64,000 bases of DNA, taken from positions 33,868,906 through 33,932,905 of the forward strand of contig OX463818.1 in the NCBI GenBank assembly GCA_949825045.1. Reading direction: 5' to 3'. The stretch comes from Argyresthia goedartella (taxonomy: Eukaryota; Arthropoda; Insecta; Lepidoptera; Argyresthiidae). Under the pieces are notes generated by a model. The model saw nothing but the letters and a program-made list of their open reading frames with translations, made no database searches and was not told the DNA's origin. How positions within the stretch are numbered: the stretch's first letter is position 1; every line of letters starts with the position of its first letter. This document shows, piece by piece, positions 19,881-31,585 of this stretch. Both the position numbers and the translations under genes were made by a program.

Positions 19881-20357
19881 GACGCGCCCGCTGGCCGTCA
19901 AGCTGTTTCCGTAATCGCTCCCTAGCTTTTACTGCTATTCAATTCAATTTATTCAAAAAACCGCAGTGAAACTTTTACTACTTACTAATTGAAAACGGAG
20001 AAACAAAGTGTGCAAAACAGAATCGCATAAATTAATAGAAAACAGGCTTTAGAGTCGATAAATTAAACGTTAACTCATCGATCACGGGAAGTGCCCGTGC
20101 GTCAGCTGACCGTGCAAGTGCAGAGGACTCCCGCCGCTAAGCGATCGACGTAAGCATCACACTTGCGTGCGGCCGCCTCCATCGCCGGCCGACAGCGATC
20201 TGCGTGATTCATCGGTCGCCCGGCAAGTGAGTACACTACTCAGCAGAAGCGGCGGCGGAACGAGTCGGCGAGTTGTCTCTGGGAGGACTAATTTTCGCAA
20301 CCTAGATTTGGCCCCTGTTTTTTACTTCTTGACCTCGAACTCTAAAAGAAACACATC

Positions 20358-21424
20358 ATGTTGATGGGTCCGTACCTAAAATGTGGTGTCTGTTGCGGTT
20401 TAATAAACGAAGCGGAGTACTAGGACTGCATCAGCTGTGACAATAGATTACACAAAGCATTTGTGTACGACTCACTCAACCTCCAGTCCTCAGACCCGGC
20501 AAATTTGACTTGCGTATGCCCAGAGTGCAAATGTAAGAAACCCAGGGGAGATAACAGCAACACCCCCGTGCGCCCACCTCCGAATCTAAATCACCTGAAC
20601 GTGACCTACAGGAAAGATAGAAACACTAACCTTAATTTGGATTCTTCGATGGAGTATGGCTCGGCGTTCGACACCGCTGTCATCCTTACAGAGCTAAGAC
20701 AGCTTAGAGTCGCAGTCAACGACCTATCGCTTCAAAATGAAGAACTCACCCTACTTAGAAAAGAAGTTACCGAACTAAGAAACCAAATTGCAATGATGTC
20801 GGTCCCCTCGCCAACCCCGGAAAATGATAATATTATACGGCTTAAAAACCAAGAAATCACCGACCTTCGCTCCTCCGTAGCTGAGCTGCAACAACAAGGA
20901 CTACGGAATGACATCGAGATTGCTGGAATACCAGAGACTGAGAACGAAAACATCCGTCAATTGGTACAACAACTGCCACCAAGATCGGGGTTGTGCTCAC
21001 CGAGTCAGACATTGACGGATTTCACCGAGCTGGACCCCGGCGATCGCCCCTACCTCAGTCACCCTCTAATCCCAAGAACCTGCCCCGTCCTATTGTGGTC
21101 AAGCTAGTTCGCCGAGCTAAACGAGACGAGATAGTAAGGGCGGCAAAAGACAGAAAAAACGTCACCTCGCTAGACATAGTACCCGGTACCAATCTGGATG
21201 TCTACATAAACGAGCGACTGACCAAAGCAAACAGGCTGTTATTTCGGAGCGCAAGGCAACGGGCACTGCAGCATAGGTTCCGGTTCTCATGGGTGCGTGA
21301 CGGTAATATTTTCGTGCGCAAAGCTGAAAAAATGCCTGCCATCCTCATACGCTCCGAAGCAGATATTGATCAGAAAGTTGGCCCCTTCATCAACCCTAAA
21401 GCCACGGATTTTCGTCCAATTTAG
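20358..21424 (+). pseudogene. LINE ORF1, zinc finger, coiled coil and FP-like domain
   Basis: ORF1 proteins of this type bind the LINE RNA. The frame opens MLMGPYLKCGVCCGLIN. It has a stop (TAG at 20421-20423) and then continues CISCDNRLHKAF and CVCPECKCKK, giving a PHD-like Cys/His array. Residues around 20680-20900 form heptad-rich coiled coil (LRQLRVAVNDLSLQNEELTL). After a frameshift near 20985 the other frame reads LTESDIDGFHRAGPRR, RPIVVKLVRRAKRDEI and YINERLTKANRLLFRSAR. This is the domain resembling baculovirus FP proteins that is common in CR1-type ORF1. One nonsense codon and one frameshift make it a pseudogene. Confidence 0.8.
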
Positions 21425-21675
21425 TCCACTTTATTCTTTACATCTATCACCGTACTTGACGAAACCTTTAATTTTTGTGCTTTGCTTTATATATATGCTC
21501 CTAAGAACCATCCCTTCCCTTTCCTTCCTCCATACCTTAGCCCACTCCATGAAACTGATCTTCCAAATCCTCACAAACAAAATTCAGTACAGCCTTGTCT
21601 CCGCATCAGCTCGCCATGCTTTCATGCAACTGACATTCCTTCCCGCTTTCTCAAATAGCCGCTCCCCTTGACTTT

Positions 21676-24606
21676 TTGGAAACTGTTAACCAAATAGACC
21701 ACTCGTATTCAATAGAATGTCAATTGCATGATTCAGTGGAAAAATGTTCCGAGTCATTAACGGAAGAACTGAATTTCAGACTTCTGACCTTTAATATCCG
21801 CAGTATTAATCATAATTTTGACGAGTTTTTGGTAACCCTTAAACGCTTAAACACAAGTTTTGACATCATCGTACTCACCGAATGCTGGTTGGCTCCGGGA
21901 GCAGGCGTAGGAGAAATACAAGGCTACAACTCCTTCTTCAACAAACACAACCACAATCGAAGTGGCGGTGTGACTGCCTACATAAAAGACTCATGGAATG
22001 CAAGTGTCCATGAGCCTACCTTAGATGAAGCCGAATGTCTGTCCATCGAGCTCCCAAACTCTACAACCGTCCTAGGCATTTACCGATCCCCGTCTTTTAC
22101 AAATTGCGAAAGATTCACTGCCTCTCTTAACGACCTCTTATCAGGCCTCAAAAACGAAAAATCGGTGATTGTTGCTGGAGATATTAATATTAATATCCTT
22201 GACGAACAGGATATGGTAAGCACGGAATACCTTTGTACAATGGCTGAACTGGGATTCATTCCCGCAATTACCAAGCCAACAAGACTAAATAACTGCCTTG
22301 ACCACATATTCATTCGAGCCAGCACCAAATTAGTCCTCGGTTTGGTAGCTATTACAGACGTGACCGACCATAATTTAGCGATAATGGCGTTGTCTCTGTC
22401 CAAAGGCTGCCCTAAGAAACCTGAGAGAGTATTTAAAAAAATCGATTTCCTTGGAGTAGTTTCTGAACTACAAAACGCAGACTGGGCCCCAGTTATGAAC
22501 GCTGCAGAGGTTGAATCAGCCGTCTCCTTATTCAACTATACCCTGAATACCGCGGTGGATAAACACACATCCTTGAAGCAGCTAAGCAGATCCAGCCTTA
22601 TCTTGAAACCATGGATTACTCCAGGCTTGATGAGATGTATCAAACACCGAGATAAACTCCATCTTGAATCAAGGAAACACCCCAATGACCCAGTCCGAAA
22701 GCTTACTCACAGCAGATACAGAAATTTTTGTGTGGAACTGCTTCGAAAACTCAAGCGTGAATATGAAAGTGCTGAAATAGAAAGTAAAAAGAATGACCCA
22801 AAAAGTCTCTGGAAAGTTATTAACAACATTAGTAACCGCAATCAAAAAATGTCTTCCGCAACCGAGCTGACAAAAAAAAAGCCAGATGCACAAGAGTCGG
22901 TGAACCTCTGCAACGAATATTTTGCCAGCGTGGGCGTAGACCTAGCCAATAAGATACTTCATAAACACCAGAAATCACACGAGGAACTTACCACGGGGGT
23001 AACGCTGAATGAATGTGCTCCTGAATCCTTTTTCATGCTTCCAACAGACATTCACGAAGTGCGGAAAATCATTTTGAACCTCAAAAACGACAGTGCTCCT
23101 GGTCACGACGGCCTCAACCCTAGAGTAATTAAAGAGATATGCAGCGAAATTGTTGTCCCCTTAACCCACATCTTCAACCTCAGTCTATCAACAGGCATCT
23201 TTCCCCAATCGTGGAAGCTTGCAAGAGTCATCCCCATATATAAAAGTGGCAACAGGAAGTTGCCAGAAAACTACCGACCTATATCCCTGCTTCCCATCCT
23301 CTCAAAGATACTCGAGAGACTTGTGAACTGGCGACTGGTCTCTTATCTAGAGAAACACCGACTGATCTCAGACAAACAATTTGGCTTCAAAAGGGGAATA
23401 TCTACCGAGGATGCCGTCGGGTCCTTGGTTGACCTGGTATCTTCTTACCTTGACACAGGGAAAAAGTGCATCGGAGACTTTTTAGATTTGGCAAAGGCCT
23501 TCGACACCGTGTCCATATCCCTACTGCTCAAGAAGCTGGAAAACCATGGGCTCCGAGGACATACCCTGAACTGGTTCGGAAGCTACCTCACCGACAGGAA
23601 ACTCAGCATAAAAATAGACGAAAACATTAGTGGAGAACTACCAATTGACGTCGGCGTACCCCAGGGAAGTGTACTCGAACCCACACTCTTCCTGATTTAT
23701 ATAAACGACATTCATAAAGCTCCGTCCCAAGACGTAAACATCATTTGCTATGCTGACGACACTGTTGCTGTCTTCAATGGCGACAATTGGGATGAGGTCC
23801 TGGAAAAAGGTGAACAGGAGATGGCAAGTATCGCTAATTGGTTGAACAGAAATCTCCTCACACTGAATGGCAAAAAAACAAAATACATGCTTCCACAAAA
23901 CCCGGGCCTCGGAACCCAAACCCAACATTCATATGCGAATCCACTCTTTCTGTAACCAGAACCGATGTGAGTGTGCGGAGATAGATCGTGTTGACACCAT
24001 CAAATATCTGGGAGTAACAATTGAGCAGAACCTGTCCTTTAAGACCCACATCTCCGATACAGCGTCAAGAGTGAGAACACTTATATTTGTAATGCGCGCG
24101 CTACAACACTCGGCTCGCAAAAATGTCCTTAGACTAGTCTACATAACCTTGTGCGACTCAGTACTGAGCTACTGCATCAAGGTATGGGGCGGATCTGGAA
24201 TAACTGCTATGCTCAAACTAGAGAGAGCTCAACGGTCGGTGATCAAAGTAATGCTAAAAAGCCATACAATTTCCCGACTGCAGCTCTATATGCAGAAGCA
24301 GACCTACTCACCACACGCCAAACATTCATCTACAGAACTGCCACTCATATGCATCGCCACACAATCCACAGCACCAATTACGAAGAACTGCTGAAGAAAA
24401 GGGTCTTCCGTGTTCCGATAACTGAAGTCAAAACCTCATTCGCCCGCCGCTTCCCTAAATTCTTATCAGCATTTATATACAACAGGGTTCTTGAGCACTG
24501 TGCCATTAAACAGTGTACGGTAGGGACTTCTAAGCTCCTTCTTCTTAAGTGGCTAAAAACCCATACATATCGAGAAACAGAGGATCTCCTGAAAATCGAC
24601 TCGTAA
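21676..24606 (+). pseudogene. LINE ORF2, endonuclease and reverse transcriptase, two frameshifts
   Basis: The APE-type endonuclease at the N-terminus has LLTFNIRSINHNF, LTECWL, AGDINI and TDHNLA, so the catalytic Asn, Glu, Asp and His blocks are present. The RT follows with SAPGHDGLNPRVIK, NYRPISLLPILSKILERL, DLAKAFDTVS, GVPQGSVLEPTLFLIYINDI and the active-site CYADDTVAVF. The first frame stops at 23955. The second (23867-24394, IDRVDTIKYLGVTIEQNLSF) and third (24151-24606) carry the thumb and C-terminal tail. The endonuclease-RT core is uninterrupted over 759 codons. The start is uncertain: the first in-frame codons include no ATG, and TTG at 21676 is only the edge of the open frame. Confidence 0.85.
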
Positions 24607-25024
24607 TCCTTGTCCCTACATCCTTTCCCCCTCCCAACATCCTTCCCTAGATTGTATATGTATATCTAGTATAATTAAATTATAACTTAATTTGCAACCA
24701 CTTGAGCTAACTATATATTATAATTTTTTTTGTTTTTTGTTACATACTTTTACAACACTTCATGCCTGTCACACTATTAAAGATTATTATTTTATTATTA
24801 CACCTAGAACACCTCTGGCCAGCCAATCATACATAAAAATAGAGCCAACATTATATCAAAGATCCAGGTCCTCACAATACAGGTCTGACCTAGTGTGAGG
24901 GCCACTGGTAACTTTTACTTTGTATACGAATCATTTATTAGCAAGTAGGTGTCAATGTATTAAATTAAGCGTATCTGTAAACCTTTTGTTACAATAAACT
25001 ATTTCTATGATTTCTTTTCTATGT

Positions 25025-25533
25025 AGTCATGGTCGTTTATCTATCTTAGTATAATATTTACCTATATAATTATGTGTATCGTTGTCTAGTACCCAAGATA
25101 CAGGGATCCTAGTTTGGGGCTAGAACAATGTGTTTAAAAGCCTATTTGCTTATGATTAAACGATTACCAAAAACGCACCTATTTTACTACTACTTAATTT
25201 GAAATGACTGCCAGAATGGATAAATGTCCACCAAATTGTGTTTGGACAAATGATCACCAAACTTATTTTTATGTTTTGTGTACTTATGTTTATGTTTTAC
25301 GTATTTTTTGTTGTTCTTACATGTTCAACCTAACACGAAGGATAAAGAGGGCTTCGCTTCGCTAACCCCCTTTACCCTTTAACTAAACTATCGCAGTATT
25401 TTGCCCTGATATTTTTTGCAACTTTTGGTGTTCATTTATCTATTTTGGGTAGGAAAAAAATATTTTGGTGATCATTATATTTGTTGCCGTTTAAATAGTG
25501 TCCAAGTTATTATTATTATTATTAACCCATTAG
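25025..25533 (+). repeat. SINE B tail, split by an M2 element
   Basis: 25025-25136 matches the SINE B body (GTTGTCTAGTACCCAAGATA, TAGTTTGGGGCTAGA). The end AAATAGTGTCCAAG plus a TTATTATTA tail resumes at 25495-25533. The intervening M2 copy is bordered by GTTTAAA on both sides. Confidence 0.65.
25140..25490 (-). mobile_element. Small non-autonomous element, family M2, copy 2
   Basis: The reverse complement matches 13350-13640 through the core (GGGTTAGCGAAGCGAAG, TTATCCTTCGTGTTAGG) and through the paired GGTGATCAT motifs near both ends. GTTTAAA on both sides may be the target duplication. The core hairpin has a 14-bp stem with two G-T pairs and a 14-base loop. Confidence 0.65.
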
Positions 25534-25574
25534 ACCAAGGAGCTCATTGTTTTTACTCTTGATATTTTATAGCT

Positions 25575-25918
25575 ATGTCATATCCATATCGTAGAATTGG
25601 CTTTATCATGATATCATCAACCATGGTTTAATATGAACTTTGATTGAATGAAGACATATCTTAGGGTAAAACACTGCGGTAGCTTAGGTGAAGACTAAAG
25701 GGGGCGAACGCAGCAAACCCCCTGAATAGTCTTCGTGTTAGTTCGACATGTATATTACAAAAAAACAGGTAGTACTGACTAGAAATGCTTTAAAAAAATC
25801 AAGTTTTTGTGAATTTCACCCTTTCTCTCCATTTCACGAAATGGTTGACTATATGAAATTATCAATTCATGGTTGACGATAACATGATTTAGCCAATTCT
25901 ACGATATCACTACGACAT
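25575..25918. mobile_element. MITE with long imperfect inverted ends and an M2-like core
   Basis: The left end (ATATCGTAGAATTGGCTTTA, TCATCAACCATG) and the complement of the right end (ATATCGTAGAATTGGCTAAA, TCGTCAACCATG) pair over about 55 bp with roughly ten mismatches. Inside, 25662-25765 carries the same hairpin core as M2 elements although the ends are unrelated to M2. Confidence 0.65.
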
Positions 25919-26500
25919 CTACATCTTTTTCATAACGAGAGCCAATTAATTTTCATATGCTTATTCCTTTATATAACAAGTAGCAAGCCCCCTCTCCTAA
26001 CGTGTCAAGTTTCCGTCTTGTGATTGATTAAATTACAAAAAGGGAACGCTGTTAATATTTTCCTTAAAGATTACGGTGACGGGGAAAAATGTTTTGATTT
26101 TATTTTCGCTCGGCGAATTTGCTCGTGAAATTACCTTAACACGTGATGTAGGTAAAATGTCAATACAAACGAAGAGTGGTGGGATTTTTTTGATGAAATG
26201 TCAAACACATTTATTTTCCTGATTATACTTACTTTCGTTTCCCCTTGGTGTTTCACCGCGTTAAATATGCCAAAATAAAAGTATATAAAATTAGGCCAAA
26301 ACATTATCTCTATTGACGGAGTGCAAGAGAAATGTCTAGTGATATATTTTATGGAGATAATAGGGATATTCTAAAAAATATATAATTCACCAAGTTAAAA
26401 ACTTAAAAAAACCGACTTCTAGTCCTTTTTCTTCCTCTTCGGTCAGGATGCGAAATGTCTTTTTATTCGTGACTTTTTATTCGTTTTGTTAACTTTGGGG
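25919..26500. other. AT-rich spacer with a CCGACTTC repeat
   Basis: No gene seen. The stretch ATAATTCACCAAGTTAAAAA near 26383, with CCGACTTC and a C/T-rich GGTC.GGATGCGAA block, recurs at 55668-55735. Confidence 0.55.
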
Positions 26501-26757
26501 AATAATAATAATATTATTAACACCTTGGACGCTATTTACACACATTGATCTAGCACCAAACTAGGATTCGCTGTATCTTGGGTTCTAGACAACGATACAC
26601 ATACTTATATAGATAAATATTATACTTAGATAGATAAACAACATGACTAGGGTACAACATCCGTTCCCATCAAACAAATATTTGCCCCCACCGGGACACG
26701 AACCCGGGACCCTTGGCTTCGTAGGCAGGGTCACTGCCGACTCGGCCATTCGGGTCG
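26501..26757 (-). repeat. SINE B, minus strand, near full length
   Basis: On the minus strand: head CGACCCGAATGGCCGAGTCG, B-box-like GGGTTCGTGTCCCGG, body GTTGTCTAGAACCCAAGATA and tail (TAATATTATTATTATT). Same family as 28972-29236 and 45411-45666. Confidence 0.8.
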
Positions 26758-27215
26758 CAATGATAGTACACTTCAATATGAACACATACCTGAGCGGTAA
26801 ACCGATGCAGACGTGCCCCTCCTCTGCAGCCCGTGGTCGAAGCGTCAGGAGCAGTTAGCCGCAGAAGCCGCTGCCCGAGGATGGACCTACGCTGCCATAA
26901 TTGCCCGTTGAAGCTGCGCGCCCAACGTACAGGTCGTATGCATTCGCCTCCATACCGGAGAAATGCCGACAGCGAATCTGGTATTCAAAATCTATAGGTT
27001 CGGCTGTAAAGGCGTCTTAGCTATCATGTACCCCTAGGATTTCTTGAATATAACTCTCGAATCTGAGTAATCCTTCTTTCCATGGTAGCTGCACCTAAAG
27101 GAAGTCATCCTCTAGGTAGGTAGAAACGCAATACCGAACCCACGAACCTAGATAGCGAGGTCGAGGCTGACGTGGTTCAAACCCGCGGTTCCTTCAGTTT
27201 CAAAGACGTGACATC
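26758..27215 (+). mobile_element. Probable Ty3/Gypsy LTR 3' portion
   Basis: The sequence directly upstream of a canonical tRNA-Lys primer site must by position be LTR. It ends GACGTGACATC at 27215. The other LTR was not found, so the 5' limit is unknown. Confidence 0.4.
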
Positions 27216-27233
27216 TGGCGCCCAACGTGGGGC
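27216..27233 (+). promoter_or_regulatory. tRNA-Lys primer binding site (Ty3/Gypsy)
   Basis: TGGCGCCCAACGTGGGGC is complementary to the 3' end of insect tRNA-Lys (CCA included). It marks the LTR/leader boundary of a Gypsy-type element in plus orientation. Confidence 0.75.
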
Positions 27234-27702
27234 GTCACTGCAGGCTGGTGTGGCAACCTGAAGATGGTGAGGATCCTCCACTGACATTATCGCCAGAAAT
27301 GGCGCTGGAATTTGATACAATACAGGGTAAGAGTGGCATCCCACCTTCAACCAACCACATTCCGACTTCATGTCATAATGAGGCAAACGCGGGGGAGCAA
27401 ACCAACGGGTTAGGTTTGCATGGAGCCCAACGGGTTAGATTTGTATGGAGCAAGGGCGGGTTAGAGAGGCAATTAGAATATCGCTTCATCACAATCTATC
27501 GACTGCGCCTGAAGCATGAAGGGGTTGTTACGTTTGGACAATTCCTATGAAAATGGACGACCTGTCTGCATTTAAAACAAGTGGCTCCACTCTTTTTTCC
27601 ACTGTCTTCACACTGGCGCGAGCTTGGTGGGTCTGTACAAGGACCAAGGGAGTCGATGGTATGGTCCAGCACTCCATATTATTTGCTGTGGCCAGAAGTA
27701 CG

Positions 27703-27936
27703 TCAATTTGTTTTGATTTTACTGAACATTAAGGCCGGGTAATATCGAGACGGGATGTTATGTTTGATGCTTTCAAACAGCTCTTGGTTGCGGATACTTC
27801 CTCCCGCCTTGTTGGCTAAGCTTTGCATCTGAAAGATTAACTTTAACATGGTCTGTCCTTGCTGTTGTTTCTTGTTATGGAGCTCGGTCTGAATATTGTA
27901 CAGGTAATCGACCGGCTCGAAACTTTTCACCAACAA
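27703..27936 (-). pseudogene. Possible Gypsy gag fragment, inverted
   Basis: The minus-strand frame holds LHNKKQQQGQTMLKLIFQMQ, SLANKAGGSI and ELFESIKHNIPSRY. This pattern (Q..GES...F...L..LA..AG.....ELI..I...LP..Y) is usual in Gag capsid C-domains. It is antisense to the surrounding Gypsy primer site and integrase, implying an internal inversion or a separate insertion. Confidence 0.4.
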
Positions 27937-28019
27937 AAACTTTAGTCAGCCAATTTGTCTCTAGAGAATTTGAAGCCATTATGAAGTATAATGTGCCTAA
28001 GATGTTTAGAAACTGTGTG

Positions 28020-28582
28020 TATTTTCCCCAGAACAACATCATCATATCAATAGAACCATCGAAACTGCAATAGCTTCTGACTGCGAATCTGACCACAGAA
28101 ATTGGACAAAGAGTCTGGGAAAGATTCAAACTGCTGTACATTCTTATGTGAATACAGCCACGGCCTTACCCCATTCTTTGTGATGCACGGTAGAGAACAA
28201 ATTTTGGACGGCCGATTTCATATACTGGCGGATTCCTCTCAGGTAGTTGATATTTCACCTAGCGATTTGAATGCTTATACTTGTTAAACTTGACAGAATT
28301 AACTACCGTTTTTGACGAGGTTCAACTACATCTCTTGAAAGCCTACCAGAAGAACTACGCCCGATACAACCTCTGACGCCATACCGTGTATTACCGAGAG
28401 ACATTGTTTGGCGTCGCTCTCACTTTCCGTTCGACGCAGCTAAGTTCTTTAGTAATAAACTCGCCCCTCGCTTTATAACTTCTGTAATACTTAAGGTAAA
28501 GTCTTCTAATATCAACGAATTGGGTAATGTAGACAAAACACCTGTGAGACTGTATCATGTTAGAGATATCTTTAAAGATTAA
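28020..28582 (+). pseudogene. Ty3/Gypsy integrase C-terminal region, decayed
   Basis: The translation over three frames gives NRTIETAIASDCESDHRNWT, KIQTAVHSYVNTAT, LTPFFVMHGRE (the family's GxTPxxLxxGRE block), RDIVWRRSHFPFD, FFSNKLAPRFI and VRLYHVRDIFKD. These are the end of the catalytic core and the chromodomain-proximal tail of Gypsy integrase. Numerous stops and frameshifts. Same orientation as the primer site at 27216, with most of gag-pol deleted between. Confidence 0.75.
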
Positions 28583-28971
28583 TATATACCGGATACCCGT
28601 CCTGTGCTGGTTTGGGGCTTGACCAAAATATTCCAGCTGCATTTAATCCTACGCATGTCGTAATAGGCGACTAAAAGAATCTACATTATTAAGCAACTTC
28701 AGCAAGTTCGCTTGTCTGTGAATGTTTGTGTTTGTTTTGAGGAGTTGGTTTGTTAAAAATAGTTAGAACATATTTGGTAAACGCCTTTTTTATTTACGAA
28801 CGATCCAAGTGTGGGCTCGTCACTTTTTAATCCGATCGGCTCTTACCGTCGTACCGGTTACCCGCCCTTCTATAAGCATAAAAGTCACACGGTGATAGGA
28901 TCTCAACACTGTGAATATATTTTTAAGTTCCGTTTCAACCACCCTGGGAGCTGGACTTATTGTTTTATAGA
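28583..28971. other. Spacer with a possible RTE 5' scrap
   Basis: TCGTAATAGGCGACTAAAAG near 28659 resembles the RTE 5' leader block at 15790. No gene seen otherwise. Confidence 0.35.
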
Positions 28972-29236
28972 AAATAATAATAATTATAATAATAATACCT
29001 TGGACACTATTTACACACATTGATCTAGCCCCAAACTAGGATTCCCTGTATCTTGGGTACTAGACAACGATACTCATACTTATATAGATAAATACTATAC
29101 TTAGATAGATAAACAACCATGACTAGGGTACAAACATCCGTTCTCATCAAACAAATATTTGCCCCCACCGGGACTCGAACCCGGGACCCTTGGCTTCGAA
29201 GGCAGGGTTAATGCCGACTAGGCCATTCGGGTCGTC
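28972..29236 (-). repeat. SINE B, minus strand, full length
   Basis: On the minus strand: GACGACCCGAATGGCCTAGT head, GGGTTCGAGTCCCGG B box, GTTTGATGAGAACGGATGTT body and an (ATTATTATT) tail. The best-preserved copy of the head in the window. Confidence 0.85.
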
Positions 29237-30540
29237 AAAAAAAGTGGTTGTAAATTGTGTAAATGATTTAAGACTGGATTTGTCAGCGCTGCGTGTGATG
29301 CGTATAGCTCCATTAGTGTTTATACGTACGCAGTGTGGGCAGACAAGCACTGTGCGTGGTTTATAATTAATAGTGTTTGTAAGTAGTAATTTTAAATTTA
29401 GTTGGGTATGAAACTGTGGTGGTTTCTTGCTTCAACTTCTGTGAAGCAAGATTTCTTACTTATTTTTATTCAATTATGTGTGTGGCAACCAAAGAGATAT
29501 GATTCAGATAGTTAGTATTTATGGGGTGTTAGTTTATGTATGTTTATTTTATTTCCCTGGGCATTTTGTTTTTGGGTATCTACAGTGTGTTTTTTGTAAA
29601 CAGAAACACACCTTATAGCTTACTTACGTTGAAGCAAGAAGTTATCTTTTATATTATGTACATATCAATTGTTTGGAAGAGTTGGTTCCGTAAACCTAGA
29701 TATATGGTTAATGTGCCTATGTTTGTACTGAATAAGCATATGGAAGTTATATTTTAGCACTGCCTGACCTTGTAGTTGGTTTGGTAAACTTAGGAACATG
29801 GTTAGGTACCTATGTTTAAATTTATTAAACTAATGGCAATTAGGTTTAAGCTATGACTGAGTTGGATGTTATTAAGCAAATGCCAACTTAGTTATGTTTA
29901 GGTATTATTATGCCTTGGAAGCATAGGTAATTAGATATAGTATTTAGGTATCTATGTGTTTGTTTGTTTAGTTGGAAGTCAACGATTTGGTTTGACTATG
30001 ATACTAGAATAGTTATGCGGTTAGTGACCATTAGTTTGTGTGCATAGTTGTATGATTTAGGTACCTATGTTTTTGTTTGTTTGTTTAGTTGGAAGTCTAC
30101 GATTTGGTTTGACTATGATACTAGAATAGTAGATGGTTAGTTAACATTAATTCGTTGTGCTTTTCTGCGGTTAGGTGTTTTGGATATATTTGTTAGTTGA
30201 ACGTTTGTTATTAGTATTAGTTTAAGCTAAAAAAAAGAAAAAGAAAAGAGTTTTGTAATATTATGCTTGTGTGTGTCTTTTTGTTTGTTTGCCCTATCTA
30301 GGTATTCGCCCTAGAATATGGCCCTTCGATGTTGTAAAATATTTTTTCTTTGTTTCATTTAGTGAACTATAGTCGGTTCACATATGCGTTTTTGGCCTGG
30401 TTGTTGGTACAACAACACAATTTCTTGTTTTGCCCTGAACCCTGATGGTTTTGTTTAACGTTTAGAAAGGAGGATGGGCGGAACTGGCCCCCCCCCATTA
30501 ACAGAAATGAAATGGTGTTTGAGTGGTTCATCTTAGGGAG
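29237..30540. other. T/G-rich stretch with a 113-bp duplication
   Basis: The plus strand is strongly T+G rich and C-poor, which suggests antisense retroelement-derived sequence. A tandem duplication spans about 29942-30140 (TTTGTTTAGTTGGAAGTC and GATTTGGTTTGACTATGATA in each unit). A purine tract AGAAAGGAGGATGGGCGGAA at 30464-30483 precedes a run of nine C, and looks like a polypurine tract. No frame with homology found. Confidence 0.45.
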
Positions 30541-30712
30541 TACTTAATTTTTTAGTATGGCGACATCGACCAAATCAATGGGGTTCTCATGGTATTTAGT
30601 GATTTATGCAATTTTCGTTTATAGACGTATTTAGGAATATACGTCGTTATTATAACAGTTTTATGTATAATGCACTTGCACAGCGATGGCGTAAATAAAA
30701 GCCCCGTGCCGC

Positions 30713-30775
30713 CCGCACCCTGCGCCCTCCGCACCCCGCGCCCCTTGCACCCCGCGCCCTTGCGCTTGCGACGCA
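30713..30775 (+). repeat. GC-rich 16-bp minisatellite upstream of a transposase gene
   Basis: About three and a half units of CGCACCCCGCGCCCCT-type sequence lie about 170 bp upstream of the ATG at 30947. The stretch stands out in an AT-rich region. It is followed by TCAGT (30792) and an E-box CACGTG (30813), so it may be promoter-proximal. Confidence 0.6.
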
Positions 30776-30946
30776 CTTATGTCAGTCACAGTCAGTTCTC
30801 TGTCGTGTGCGTCACGTGTTTGATTTATTTGTGTTTGACCGGCTTTACAACTTCAACCTCCGCTTGTTACCTGGACCGATTGATAGCTTTTAGTTTGACC
30901 CTGGCGCTATAAAGGACTTTGTGATAACTCTACTGGATTGGATATA

Positions 30947-31078
30947 ATGGAAACTGGTCGCCGCTGTGTTATGTGTCCGCGTTCTATCTTGCGACAAAGG
31001 CGGCACATTTTACAAGATACATTAATTCAAACCGATCCTGAATTAGTGAACTATATTTCAGAAAATGCAGTGATACAG
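30947..31078 (+). CDS. Exon 1 of the DDE/SWIM transposase
   Basis: The ATG at 30947 opens METGRRCVMCPRSILRQRRH. 44 codons end at CAG/GTAAAT in phase 0. The CxxC pair begins a zinc-binding module that exon 2 continues (CHRCW). Confidence 0.65.
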
Positions 31079-31585
31079 GTAAATATAAAATATTTTATAA
31101 GTATTATTAATATAAAGCTTTAAAGCATTCAAAGTAATTAAAAAAAAACCTGAGTGCTTAAAATGATTTAAAGTCCATTCGCATCGCGACATACTTTGTT
31201 TATGCGGCGGCATCCTTTGATATCCTTTGGCAACGCGATAAAAAGGCGACACTATCTAAGCGAATGGTATGCGCAATATGCATCAGCATTTTTCTGAATA
31301 GTGAGGGAGCGAGACAGCAAGATGTTGTCTATCTTTCTTTTCGTCGCTTTGTCAAACGAAGAGTAATAAATAATTACCTCTTAGCGTGTTCCTTATCTTT
31401 GGTACCTATTATTACTTTGGTATTTGTTATTTCTTGAATGCCCCCCACCACGTAGGTGTCACAAGTAGGAACGCCAAAACACGAGATTCTCAGAATTGCA
31501 TAATGATTATATTTTTAAAGACTGTCTATTAAAATGCATGTTTTCTGTTTTCATTTCAACTTATTGTTTTATTTTATTTTTCTAG

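Larger units (their letters stand above)
20060..25010 (+). mobile_element. CR1/Jockey-group LINE, nearly full length, two ORFs
   Basis: A GC-rich leader (20090-20357), ORF1 (20358-21424), a 250-bp inter-ORF gap, ORF2 (21676-24606) and a T/A-rich 3' UTR. Each ORF is close to full length and carries only a few inactivating changes. The 5' and 3' limits are approximate. Assigned by the ORF1 zinc finger plus FP-like domain and the APE endonuclease plus RT of ORF2. Confidence 0.75.

Noticed and set aside
28972..29236. A genuine tRNA gene (Leu/Ser-like head)
   Set aside because: The same head with a shared body and TTA tail occurs in several copies; tRNA-derived SINE.
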